A stretch of DNA of 37,482 bases from Pseudomonadota bacterium (GTDB lineage Bacteria; Myxococcota_A; Polyangia; Fen-1088): assembly GCA_017881245.1 (NCBI GenBank), contig JADGRC010000022.1, positions 1-37,482 of the forward strand, in the 5' to 3' direction. The notes under the pieces are model-generated. The model worked only from the letters and a program-made list of their open reading frames with translations, ran no database searches and was not told the origin of the DNA. Positions 7,426 through 14,738 of this stretch are shown one piece after another. The first letter of the stretch is position 1. Every line of letters begins with the position of its first letter. Made by a program: the position numbers and the translations under genes.

Positions 7426-9099
7426 TTATCTGTACCCGCACACGAGGGGCTGGGTCGATGCGATCTCGCGTCGCTTCCACCAGGCACCCGTGACGCGTTT
7501 CTCGGCTGCCGATGTGAAGCGATAGTCCCAAAAGACGATACGAACAGCCCGTGGCGGGAGGGACGGCGCGGACCGGAACAGCGGTGCGACTGCGGACGGA
7601 TCGCCACACAGGCGGGACAACAGCTCACCCGCGTAAGCCGGCTGTCTCCGTTGGTAGGCGAGTCCGTAGAACCACAGCAGGAAATCCACGCGCGGCTGAT
7701 GAGGGGCGACGAATCGCGGTGCCCGCAACGGGTCACCCGGTTTGTAGCGCAAGTGGTAGGCCACCCAGTCGCCGTCTGTCTGGGTCTGGGCTTCGGTTTG
7801 GGCGTGGCCGTGGCCGTGGGCTTGGGCCTGAACCTGGATCTCGGGCTCGATCCGCTCGCGCGTGACCGCGGCAAACAGATGAAACGTGTTGACGATCCGA
7901 AATGTTTGCGACCATTCGAGCACGGTCAGTAACGAGGCCGCCGCGAAACCCGCGCCGGGATCGCCAAAATGGAACCAGGCCTCCGTGAGCGAAACAAATA
8001 CCCACGCGCCGGCTCCGATCCAGGCACTGATGCGACCGAGATGGGCCGCCCCTCGGGGCACGGGCCGTTTTGGCGGTGCCGTGGCAGGCACGGGTGCCTC
8101 TCGCCGGCGCCACGAAGCCCAGGCATTCTGGACGACGTGCGGTGCGGCGCGGCGGAGCAGTCGGCCAAGAGGCGTCAACAAGGCTCGGAGCCAGCCGCAC
8201 AGGATTGTCACATCGCGGTCGTCCAGTAAAAAGACATGTAGCGCCGCGGTCAGGTAACAGAAGAACGCATAGTTCGCGGTCGCGGCATTGGCGATCTGAA
8301 ACAACGTGAAGAGCGCCGCCGCCGTCAGTCGTGCGCGGCGTGGTCCGAAGATCGCGAACGGCAGCACCAGCTCCATCGCTAGGGTCGCGTAACTTTCGAA
8401 CACGTGCCACCCGCGCGGCAGATGATGGGCATACCAGGCCAGTGCGGTCGGCAGTGGTGCGGTCTCGTAGTAGAAGGTCATGGCGCTGCCATCACGCCAG
8501 TCGTGTAGCGGCGATTGCCATTTGGCCAACCCTGATTCGAAGTACAGCTTGAAGAGCAGGGCTCGGAGCAGGAGGTGCGCGATGGGCGCGGGCCGATGCG
8601 TGGGCAGGAACGTCGCCAGGAACCCGCACTCGAGCAACAGGTTGTCCCACTGGAACCCGAGAAAACTCCGACACGCGGTGACGTACCCCAGGTACCACAC
8701 GGTCTGCAGGGCGGCGCAAAGACGGGGCCGGGCGCCCGCGAAGCTCACCAGCGAAAGGGCCACGCCTCCGAGCGTGCCCCAGAGCAAGGGGCCGTCACCG
8801 GGCATCCACCCGAGCAGACTAGGAAATGTGGCGATGGAGAGAGCGCCCTCGGCACGCGCGGCCGCGACGAAATCCGCCAGGGGGAGCAGGCCCCGGCTTC
8901 CGATCAGCAACAGGACCTGGCTGGCAAGGGACGTCCACGCGATCAGGAAGACGACTGCCAGAGCTCGGTGAAAGAGCAAAGCTACCGCGGGGCCGGCAGA
9001 CGATCCTGGGCCTCGGTTACTCGAAACATCAACGACGGAGGCGGGTCGCGATCCCGGTCCCGATTTCGGCGGCGAAGGGTCGGGGTTACCGTCCGACAT
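7426..9099 (-). CDS. Lipase maturation factor (LMF1)-like polytopic membrane protein
   Basis: This 557-residue integral membrane protein resembles the LMF family, whose vertebrate members help lipases fold in the endoplasmic reticulum; the bacterial role is unknown. After a disordered N-terminus (1-50) come several hydrophobic segments. Family-typical motifs are present: LASQVLLLIGSRGLLP, YLGYVTACRSFLGFQWDNLLLECGFLA, LLFKLYFESGLAKWQS, WRDGSAMTFYYETAPLPT, then FRIVNTFHLFAAVTRERIE, YHLRYKPGDPLRAPRFVAPHQPRVDFLLWF in the C-terminal soluble part. The start at 9099 avoids overlap with the upstream deacetylase gene, which ends eight bases away; a longer frame to 9231 is open but would overlap it by 124 bases. 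It is the last gene of the kinase-deacetylase-LMF operon. A His/Gln-rich insertion replaces part of a conserved loop. Confidence 0.9.
   Translation of the reverse strand: MSDGNPDPSPPKSGPGSRPASVVDVSSNRGPGSSAGPAVALLFHRALAVVFLIAWTSLASQVLLLIGSRGLLPLADFVAAARAEGALSIATFPSLLGWMPGDGPLLWGTLGGVALSLVSFAGARPRLCAALQTVWYLGYVTACRSFLGFQWDNLLLECGFLATFLPTHRPAPIAHLLLRALLFKLYFESGLAKWQSPLHDWRDGSAMTFYYETAPLPTALAWYAHHLPRGWHVFESYATLAMELVLPFAIFGPRRARLTAAALFTLFQIANAATANYAFFCYLTAALHVFLLDDRDVTILCGWLRALLTPLGRLLRRAAPHVVQNAWASWRRREAPVPATAPPKRPVPRGAAHLGRISAWIGAGAWVFVSLTEAWFHFGDPGAGFAAASLLTVLEWSQTFRIVNTFHLFAAVTRERIEPEIQVQAQAHGHGHAQTEAQTQTDGDWVAYHLRYKPGDPLRAPRFVAPHQPRVDFLLWFYGLAYQRRQPAYAGELLSRLCGDPSAVAPLFRSAPSLPPRAVRIVFWDYRFTSAAEKRVTGAWWKRREIASTQPLVCGYR
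7777..7843 (-). repeat. Low-complexity insertion coding Gln/Ala/His/Gly/Thr dipeptide repeats
   Basis: Within the LMF-like gene the DNA degenerates into short purine/pyrimidine-alternating repeats (GGTCTGGGCTT, CGTGGC types). They code for a run of alternating Gln-Ala, His-Gly and Gln-Thr residues. The insertion falls between FRIVNTFHLFAAVTRERIEPEI and DWVAYHLRYKPGD, where family members normally have a short conserved loop containing Gly-Ser and Asp-Gly. Confidence 0.8.
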
Positions 9100-9107
9100 C
9101 GGATCCG

Positions 9108-10121
9108 TCACGCCAACAGGTTGCGTGTCGCTCGCTCGTGTGCTCCGCGCGTCGCCAAGATCGCCGCGACCGCCTGCGGGCCGCCGCCGGAAGGGAAGGT
9201 CTCGCGCGCGCCGGCCAAAACTTGAACGCACGCGCGAACGCTGCCCGCCAGAGCCGAAAGATCGTAGCCGCCTTCCAAGAGCAAGACCAGTCTAGGGCAA
9301 GCGTCAGCCACTCCACCGCACATCGCCGCGAAGCCCCGTTCCGTGACGCGCATTTCGCCAAGGGGATCGCGCGCGTGGGCGTCGAATCCCGCCGATACGA
9401 TGACCACATCCGGGGCGAAACGGTCAAGAGCAGGTAGGAACACGTCATGGAACACGGCACCGTAATCCGCGTCTCCTTGTGAAGGGGGCAGCGCGCAGTT
9501 GATCGTAAAGCCCGTCCCGGCGTCGCGGCCGATCTCGTCGGCGGCACCGGTTCCTGGATAGAAGGGAAACTGGTGCGCGGACAGATACAGAACGTCGTTC
9601 CGTTTTTCGAACAGATGCTGCGTGCCATTGCCGTGGTGGACATCCCAGTCGACGATCGCCACGCGAGAAGCACCCGCCCGCAAGGCGGCCTCGGAGGCAA
9701 TCGCGGCGTTGTTGAGAAGACAAAACCCCATCGCGCGTGCGGCTTCCGCGTGGTGTCCCGGTGGACGCGCCAGGACGAACGCGTTGTTGGCCCGGCCTGA
9801 CCACACTTCCTCCACCGCTTGAACCGCGGCCCCCGCCGCCAATCGCGCCGCGTGCCAACTTCCGGGCGACATCGCCGTGTCCGGATCCAGTCTCGCGTTG
9901 GTTCCCTGGTGTGCGGCCAATTGCACGACGTAGGAGCGCGCGTGAACGGCCATCATTTCATCGTCGGTGGCGAGCCGCGGTGTCATCCAGAATGTCCCGG
10001 CCAACGGGCTGCGCTCCAACGCCGCCACGACGGTCGCGATGCGAGCGGACGACTCGGGATGACCGGGCCCCGGGTCGTGCTCAATGAAACGCGGGTCCGA
10101 GATCAAAAGCGTATGGCTCAT
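9108..10121 (-). CDS. Histone-deacetylase-fold zinc amidohydrolase (HDAC/AcuC/acetylpolyamine amidohydrolase superfamily)
   Basis: This 337-residue protein is predicted to remove acetyl groups from acetyl-lysine or acetyl-polyamines in the cytoplasm. The active-site set is intact: His123-His124 (RPPGHHAEAARAMGFCLLNN), zinc ligands Asp160 and His162 (VDWDVHHGNGTQ) and Asp247 (SAGFDAHARDPLGE). The transition-state Tyr286 lies in LLEGGYDLSAL. The N-terminal HPESSARI and the FPFYPGTGAADEIG loop are also typical. ATG 10121 is used; it lies five bases after the stop of the sensor kinase gene, so the two are co-transcribed. A longer frame from 10193 overlaps the kinase and is rejected. The sequence around GHHA with AxxxxAMGFC is closest to class II-like bacterial members. 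The substrate cannot be decided from sequence alone. Confidence 0.95.
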   Translation of the reverse strand: MSHTLLISDPRFIEHDPGPGHPESSARIATVVAALERSPLAGTFWMTPRLATDDEMMAVHARSYVVQLAAHQGTNARLDPDTAMSPGSWHAARLAAGAAVQAVEEVWSGRANNAFVLARPPGHHAEAARAMGFCLLNNAAIASEAALRAGASRVAIVDWDVHHGNGTQHLFEKRNDVLYLSAHQFPFYPGTGAADEIGRDAGTGFTINCALPPSQGDADYGAVFHDVFLPALDRFAPDVVIVSAGFDAHARDPLGEMRVTERGFAAMCGGVADACPRLVLLLEGGYDLSALAGSVRACVQVLAGARETFPSGGGPQAVAAILATRGAHERATRNLLA

Positions 10122-10126
10122 GTCGC

Positions 10127-11590
10127 TCAGGTCGCCCCCGCGGGGAAATGGTGCGCGCTCGCTGCCGGTACGGCACCGGGAATTTGAAACCAAAATAACG
10201 CCCCTCCACCGGGAGCACCGTCCACGTGGATCTCGCCGCCGTGATCGCGCACGATATCGCGCACGAAGGCCAGCCCCAACCCCGTACCTTTTTCCCGCGT
10301 CGTAAAGAAGGGCGCGAAGATCTTGTCGCGCATCGCGGGGTCCACGCCCGCACCGTTGTCCTCGACTTCGATGCGCACGCTCCCGCCGTCGCGGTACGCC
10401 CGAAGGCGAACATGGCCGGCTCCGTCGGGGCGCGCGCGCGCCGCGGCGCCAACCGCGTTGCGCGCCAGGTTCAGCACCGCGCGTCGCAGCTGCCCCGGAT
10501 CCGCGCGGACAAACAATCCGGACTGAGCGTCGATCTCGATGACGACGCCGCGTCCAAGCGCCAGCTCGCGAATTTCGAGGAACAGCTCCGGCACGTCCAC
10601 TCTGGACAGGACGGGCGGCGACCGTCGCGCGTAGTCCAGAAATTCAGTGGTCACCACCTTCAGATACTGAACCTCGCGCTCGATGCGCGCCACCTCCTCC
10701 AGGCGTTCCGGCTGGTGGGAAAGGGCGTCGCGCAGGAGCCCCGCGTACAACTCCAATCCACCCAGAGGATTGCGCACCTCGTGGGCGATTCCGGCCAGCA
10801 TCATCTGCAGGCGCTCGTCGCGTGCCTTTAGGGCGGCACGCATGTCGTCCAACGTTCGCGCCAAAAATCCCACCTCGCCCTTTGCCGCGGCCAGCACGGG
10901 CTGATCCAGATCGCCGCGCCCGATGCGTTCGGCGGCCACGGCCAGCCGTACCACGGGGCCGCTGATCCGACGCGCCAACACAATGGTCACGGCCATCACG
11001 ATGGCCAGGGCCACCATACCGCCCAAGAGCAGCTGTCGCCGAAACGAACCGAGCGGCGCGAAGTAATCCGCGCTGGCTTCGACGACTACGTAACCCGCGA
11101 TCTGCGGTGGAGCCCCGACAGCCGCGTAACCGCGTTTGTAAGGTCGTTGATCGTGCCCGATGAATGACGGTGATGCCGCGGGTTGGCCCGCGGCGGCCCG
11201 CCCGAGCTCAAGGCGGTCGGCTCCAAGTTCGTGCGCCTTCGCGCCGATGGCGATACGTCCATCGGTGTCGGCGCGCGCGACCAGGTCACGGGAAACCAGA
11301 GCGACCCGCCTGACGTCGAATCTGTCACGCGCGATGTCCAGCTTGCGCCGAACGTTCGCATAAGTCAGCGAGGCCACATCGCCGTCCGCCAAAGCGGTCA
11401 CTTGCTCGGGCAGTATCATGCCCGCAGCCCCGGCGGCGGCCATCGCCAAACGGCGTCCCAACTCGTCGTCGAGGATTCTTCGCGCCACCTCGTGCGCAAG
11501 GACGCCGAAGGTTCCGAGCGCCAAGACGGTCGGAATCAACGTCCCCAACAACAACCGCGTCAGCAATTGTCCGGTGGGCGCCTTCCGCAT
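10127..11590 (-). CDS. Membrane-bound sensor histidine kinase (HAMP, HisKA, HATPase_c), orphan
   Basis: This 487-residue two-component sensor has TM1 at about 10-32, a periplasmic sensor domain at about 33-186 and TM2 at about 187-207. HAMP follows at 208-260, then a dimerisation domain with the phosphoacceptor His270 in AGIAHEVRNPLGGLELYAGLL. The ATPase domain carries the N box (LNLARNAVGAA, 373-383), the G1 box DNGAGVD (411-417), and FAPFFTTREKGTGLGLAF (F and G2 boxes). The HEVRNPLG motif and catalytic order place it with NtrB-like kinases. No response regulator gene is adjacent. It is the first gene of a tight operon with the deacetylase (5-base gap) and the LMF-like gene. No Shine-Dalgarno site is seen before ATG 11590. 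The signal is unknown. Confidence 0.95.
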   Translation of the reverse strand: MRKAPTGQLLTRLLLGTLIPTVLALGTFGVLAHEVARRILDDELGRRLAMAAAGAAGMILPEQVTALADGDVASLTYANVRRKLDIARDRFDVRRVALVSRDLVARADTDGRIAIGAKAHELGADRLELGRAAAGQPAASPSFIGHDQRPYKRGYAAVGAPPQIAGYVVVEASADYFAPLGSFRRQLLLGGMVALAIVMAVTIVLARRISGPVVRLAVAAERIGRGDLDQPVLAAAKGEVGFLARTLDDMRAALKARDERLQMMLAGIAHEVRNPLGGLELYAGLLRDALSHQPERLEEVARIEREVQYLKVVTTEFLDYARRSPPVLSRVDVPELFLEIRELALGRGVVIEIDAQSGLFVRADPGQLRRAVLNLARNAVGAAARARPDGAGHVRLRAYRDGGSVRIEVEDNGAGVDPAMRDKIFAPFFTTREKGTGLGLAFVRDIVRDHGGEIHVDGAPGGGALFWFQIPGAVPAASAHHFPAGAT

Positions 11591-11593
11591 CTG

Positions 11594-11624
11594 ATCAGTG
11601 TAACGCGCGTGTCACGCGTGTGGT
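11594..11624 (-). promoter_or_regulatory. Repeat-rich leader immediately upstream of the sensor kinase
   Basis: On the minus strand ACACGCG recurs at 9-base spacing, with the 8-base palindrome CACGCGTG at 11613-11620 and TGATCA at 11592-11597 next to the start codon. This would suit binding of a dimeric regulator close to the start. No clear -35/-10 pair was found. Confidence 0.25.
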
Positions 11625-11670
11625 CAGCTTGGGCGCGCTCCAGGCACGCTTCGCGGGCAGCGGTAGCCGT

Positions 11671-11707
11671 GATGGAGAGCCACCGCAATTGGTGGCGGCT
11701 CTCCATC
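11671..11707 (-). terminator. Strong hairpin downstream of rpsI
   Basis: GATGGAGAGCC pairs perfectly with GGCTCTCCATC (11 bp), with a further ACC/GGT inside and a small loop. It lies 43 bases beyond the rpsI stop in the direction of transcription. There is no U-run, so it may act as a Rho-assisted end, an mRNA 3'-stabiliser or an attenuator before the kinase gene. Confidence 0.5.
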
Positions 11708-11749
11708 CGCCGGCCAGCACGGTCGCCGGAGCTCGGAACGTGCGCGAAA

Positions 11750-12148
11750 CTAACGCTTGGAGAACTGGAAGCGAGCGCGGGCGCCACGCTGTCCGTACTT
11801 CTTGCGCTCTTTGGCGCGTGCGTCGCGCGTCAGATAGCCGGCCTTCTTCAGCGGAGGGCGAAACGCCGGGTCGATCTTGATGAGCACCCGCGAAATTCCG
11901 TGGCGAATGGCTGCCGCCTGTCCGGAAAGGCCACCACCCATGACCGTGCAGAACACGTCGTATGCGCCCGTGGTCTCGGTCAGCTCCAACGCCTGGCGAA
12001 ACACCATGCGCGAGGTCTCGCGACCGAAATAGTCTTCCAACGATCGCCGGTTAATCTCCACCTTGCCACTGCCGGGTTGCAACCAAACGCGGGCCACCGC
12101 TTCCTTGCGGCGACCGGTGGCATAGACGGATTTCTGTGGATCAGGCAT
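11750..12148 (-). CDS. rpsI: 30S ribosomal protein S9 (uS9)
   Basis: This 132-residue small-subunit protein reaches the P site with its C-terminal tail. The family pattern is complete: [50 protein letters not shown], and the basic end [25 protein letters not shown] with terminal Lys-Arg. ATG 12148 has GGAG nine bases upstream. It follows rplM by 41 bp, the usual L13-S9 operon in bacteria. Length is normal. Confidence 0.98.
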   Translation of the reverse strand: MPDPQKSVYATGRRKEAVARVWLQPGSGKVEINRRSLEDYFGRETSRMVFRQALELTETTGAYDVFCTVMGGGLSGQAAAIRHGISRVLIKIDPAFRPPLKKAGYLTRDARAKERKKYGQRGARARFQFSKR

Positions 12149-12189
12149 CGTGGGGCGCTCCGATTGAATCGATTTCGGTCAGTCCAGCT

Positions 12190-12654
12190 TCACGGCAACT
12201 TCAAGACTTGGGGAAGCTGGGCCGCGTGGGGATGGCTCGCTCCTGCGTACACCTTCAACTTCTTGTAAATGCGACGTCCGAGGGGACCCTTGGGCAACAT
12301 CCCCCAGACCGCGCGCTTCACCAGATCGCCCGGATGGCGTTTGTTGAGCTCCTCGGCCGTCTGCGTGCGCAGGCCGCCCGGGAACAAGGAGTGATCGCGA
12401 TAAAGCTTGGTCTGCCACTTGTCCTTGGTGAGCTTGACCTTCTCGGCGTTGACGACCACCACGAAATCACCGGCGTCGGCGTGCCGCGTGAAAGTGGGGC
12501 GGTGTTTTCCCCGAAGGACGTCGGCAATTTTGGTCGCGGCGCGACCCAAGGTCTTGCCCTCCACGTCGACGACGAACCAGCCGTGAGGCAGGCCGGTCTT
12601 CGCCTGGAACGTGGATCGACTCCGAGTTGCGGAAGTGGAAGAAGTGGAAGGCAT
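12190..12654 (-). CDS. rplM: 50S ribosomal protein L13 (uL13)
   Basis: This 154-residue early-assembly 23S rRNA-binding protein is recognised by FVVDVEGKTLGRAATKIADVLRGKHRPTF, DAGDFVVVVNAEKVKLT and KRAVWGMLPKGPLGRRIYKKLKVYAG. The first ~17 residues are a Ser/Thr-rich extension with no homology to the usual MKTFxAK start. No other start codon occurs before the conserved FQAK, so ATG 12654 is imposed by the frame. A strong promoter ends only about 12 bases upstream, leaving a very short leader and no Shine-Dalgarno site. It is followed by rpsI. Confidence 0.97.
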   Translation of the reverse strand: MPSTSSTSATRSRSTFQAKTGLPHGWFVVDVEGKTLGRAATKIADVLRGKHRPTFTRHADAGDFVVVVNAEKVKLTKDKWQTKLYRDHSLFPGGLRTQTAEELNKRHPGDLVKRAVWGMLPKGPLGRRIYKKLKVYAGASHPHAAQLPQVLKLP

Positions 12655-12665
12655 GAAAGGCGCGT

Positions 12666-12694
12666 TTTTTACTCGAACCGGCCGGTGTTGTCAA
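12666..12694 (-). promoter_or_regulatory. Sigma-70-type promoter of rplM-rpsI
   Basis: Minus strand: a perfect TTGACA (12689-12694), a 17-base spacer, then TAAAAA (12666-12671). The expected transcription start is near 12659, only about five bases from ATG 12654. The space between this promoter and the toxin gene stop (12725) holds nothing else. Confidence 0.7.
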
Positions 12695-12724
12695 CGACAG
12701 TCTCGGCGGCCTCGCCGGCCCTCT

Positions 12725-13114
12725 CTACCAGACCGTAACGATTCCAAAGGCCTCGATTTGCTTGTCGTTCGTTGCGAGCGGTATCCCCTCGATCTCGCTT
12801 TGAGCCGCGAGCATGCGGTCGAACGGATCGCCGTGCTGCTGCTGCCAAGATCCCGCTCGCTCGCCATGCGCGAAGGTCACCGCCAGTAGCTCAAAACGCT
12901 GCCCCACGCAGTAAGACTCGACGGAATCGCCGCTCGGCCATTTGAGCTTTCCGAGTCGCACCTTCGTTGCGATTTCCCAGGCCGTGGCCGCGCTGACAAG
13001 AATCTTCGTAGTCTCGTCCTGGACGAGGCGTCGGACTTTCTTGCTCAAAGCCCTGTCGCCCGTGGCCCACCAGATCAGCGCGTGGGTATCGAGCAGAAGG
13101 TGGCCTTTCAGCAC
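12725..13114 (-). CDS. PIN-domain toxin, VapC-type ribonuclease
   Basis: This 129-residue predicted RNase is the toxin of a type II toxin-antitoxin pair. PIN-domain acidic residues are in place: Asp9 (LLLDTHALIWW), Glu47 (ATAWEIATK), Asp96/Asp99 (HGDPFDRMLAAQ) and Asp117 (LATND). This lies in the subgroup often paired with Phd-like antitoxins. The start is a GTG at 13114, one base after the antitoxin TGA, with GGAGG seven bases before it inside the antitoxin gene. This implies translational coupling. A longer frame from 13165 overlaps the antitoxin and is rejected. The last codons code for IVTVW, a normal end. It lies between the ribosomal-protein operon and an aminotransferase, a typical isolated TA insertion. 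Confidence 0.92.
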   Translation of the reverse strand: MLKGHLLLDTHALIWWATGDRALSKKVRRLVQDETTKILVSAATAWEIATKVRLGKLKWPSGDSVESYCVGQRFELLAVTFAHGERAGSWQQQHGDPFDRMLAAQSEIEGIPLATNDKQIEAFGIVTVW

Positions 13115-13115
13115 G

Positions 13116-13343
13116 TCAGTCCTCCCCACTCCAGCCGGACGGCAGCGGATCGAAGAACGCGTCACCGATTTGGGCCGATTCTTTCAGCGTCCCCTCTTCT
13201 CGCTTTGGTTGCCTGCCCGGAAGCGGCATGAGCCGGGCGTAGGGTTCGCCACCTTTGGCAATGATGATCTCCTCCCCAGCATGGGCGCGGTCGAGCAGCC
13301 GGGACAGATGTGTCTTTGCCTCATGAACATTCACCTTCCGCAT
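13116..13343 (-). CDS. Phd/YefM-family antitoxin
   Basis: This 75-residue protein is predicted to bind DNA through its N-terminal half and to neutralise the PIN toxin with its C-terminal tail. The family pattern is clear: VNVHEAKTHLSRLLDRAHAGEEIIIAKGGEPYARLMPL. The tail (KREEGTLKESAQIGDAFFDPLPSGW) is acidic and Pro-containing, as expected for a flexible toxin-binding segment. Two palindromic sites lie 11-34 bases upstream and are the likely autoregulatory operator. No Shine-Dalgarno site precedes the ATG, so the mRNA may be leaderless. Confidence 0.92.
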   Translation of the reverse strand: MRKVNVHEAKTHLSRLLDRAHAGEEIIIAKGGEPYARLMPLPGRQPKREEGTLKESAQIGDAFFDPLPSGWSGED

Positions 13344-13353
13344 GAGACCAGAA

Positions 13354-13378
13354 TGACTAAGTCACTTGACTAAGTCAA
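13354..13378 (-). promoter_or_regulatory. Tandem palindromic operator and overlapping promoter of the toxin-antitoxin pair
   Basis: TGACTAAGTCA occurs twice, at 13354-13364 and 13367-13377, with a 13-base period; each copy is a near-perfect palindrome (TGAC/GTCA arms). On the minus strand TTGACT (13373-13378) could serve as a -35, with a poor -10 (CATTCT) 17 bases on. That places the transcript start at or near the antitoxin ATG. The rest of 13379-13415 shows nothing. Confidence 0.65.
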
Positions 13379-13415
13379 TTACGTTCGGACCCACGGCCGG
13401 CTGACGGAGCGGGGA

Positions 13416-14645
13416 TCAGGGCGCCTTGGCCGAGGCGGGACGATCGCGAAGAAAGCTCGCGACGGCCGCGCAGGCGCGTTCGATCCGGTCCTCGGATTCC
13501 ACCAACGAGAAGCGCACGAAGCCTTCGCCGCCGGGCCCAAAACCAACACCGGGCGACACCGCGACGCGGGCATGCTGCAACAGGGCGGATGCGAACGCGA
13601 CGGCACCGCCCGGCCGATGAGCGGGAGGCACCTGGGCCCACACGAACATGGATGCCTTCGGCATGGCCACCGTCCACCCCGCGTCACCGAGGCCCTTCAC
13701 CAGAAGCTCCGCCCGGCGATGGTAGCGCTGGCGATTCTGCACTACATCCACGTCGCATTGGCCGAGCGCGGTCGCCGCCCCGAGTTGGGCCGGGGCGAAG
13801 ATGCCGTAGTCCAGGTACCCTTTGATCGCGGTCAGGTGAGCGATCAGATCGGGATTGCCGACACAGAACCCCACCCGCCAACCGGGCATGGAATAGCTCT
13901 TCGAAACGGTGAAGAACTCGACGGCGACGTCGCGCGCTCCCGGCACCTCGAAAATGCTGCGGGTTTGAGCCGACGGGTCGAAAGCCAAATCAGCGTAGGC
14001 CAAATCGGAGATCACCCACAGGCGCTCCCGTCGGGCCAGCGCAACGACTTTTTCGTAGTACGCGAGGTCGACCGTGGCGGACGTCGGGTTGTGCGGGAAG
14101 TTGACGATCAGCCCCACCGGTGGACGGGGCGCCGCGGCCAGGCCCTGCTCGAGCGCGGCGATATGATCGACGTCGGGCCCGCAGGCTACGGGCAAGGGCT
14201 CGCCCCCGGCGATGATCACGCCGAATCGGTGAATCGGATAGCACGGGTCCGGGGCCAGCACGCAGTCGCCAGGCGAGACCAAGGCCAGCAACAAGTGAGC
14301 GATGCCCTCCTTGGAGCCAATCGTGATGACCGCCTCGGTGTCGGGATCGAATTTCTGGGCGTATCGGCGTTGGTACCAATCGCAGATCGCCTGGCGGGTC
14401 TCGGGCAATCCCTTCGACGGCATATACCGTTGGTTTCCCGGACGGCGGGCCTCAGTGATCAGGCGATCGATCGCCGCCGCCGGGCTGGGGCCATCGGGAT
14501 TGCCCAGGCCAAAATCGTAGATATCCTGTCCCGCGGCGCGCAGCCGGGATTTCAGCTCATCGACCTTGGCCAGGATGTACGGCGGCAGCGCCGCGAGGCG
14601 CTCCGAGCCGCGCACGTTTGACGGATCGCGTGTGCTTCCAGGCAT
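13416..14645 (-). CDS. Class I/II pyridoxal-phosphate aminotransferase (AlaC/LL-DAP aminotransferase-like)
   Basis: This 409-residue fold-type I aminotransferase has a complete active site. It includes IYDFGLGNPDGP near residue 43, the substrate-loop YMPSKGLPETRQAI, and VNFPHNPTS (Asn186-Pro187 contact PLP). ISDLAYADLAFD follows (Asp214 holds the PLP nitrogen, Tyr217), then TVSKSYSMPGWRVGF with Schiff-base Lys249 and substrate-binding Arg257. The SKSYSMPGWRVGF pattern and IVNFPHNPTS are typical of alanine aminotransferase AlaC and LL-diaminopimelate aminotransferase-like proteins. Those are hard to separate by eye, so I give no symbol. The start at 14645 has only a weak ribosome-binding site. 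It follows the outer-membrane-like gene region by 93 bp with no visible promoter of quality. Confidence 0.9.
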   Translation of the reverse strand: MPGSTRDPSNVRGSERLAALPPYILAKVDELKSRLRAAGQDIYDFGLGNPDGPSPAAAIDRLITEARRPGNQRYMPSKGLPETRQAICDWYQRRYAQKFDPDTEAVITIGSKEGIAHLLLALVSPGDCVLAPDPCYPIHRFGVIIAGGEPLPVACGPDVDHIAALEQGLAAAPRPPVGLIVNFPHNPTSATVDLAYYEKVVALARRERLWVISDLAYADLAFDPSAQTRSIFEVPGARDVAVEFFTVSKSYSMPGWRVGFCVGNPDLIAHLTAIKGYLDYGIFAPAQLGAATALGQCDVDVVQNRQRYHRRAELLVKGLGDAGWTVAMPKASMFVWAQVPPAHRPGGAVAFASALLQHARVAVSPGVGFGPGGEGFVRFSLVESEDRIERACAAVASFLRDRPASAKAP

Positions 14646-14738
14646 GTTGGGGGCGTCACATTAGTGGCTCGCGCGTGCGTCCGCAACCACGGATCCGGAG
14701 CGCTCAGGGGACGTTTTTCCGCGTTCCTCCGCGACGGA

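Noticed and set aside
13416..14645. Assigning dapL or alaC to the aminotransferase
   Set aside because: The motifs fit the whole subgroup; substrate cannot be decided by eye and there is no lysine-pathway neighbour.
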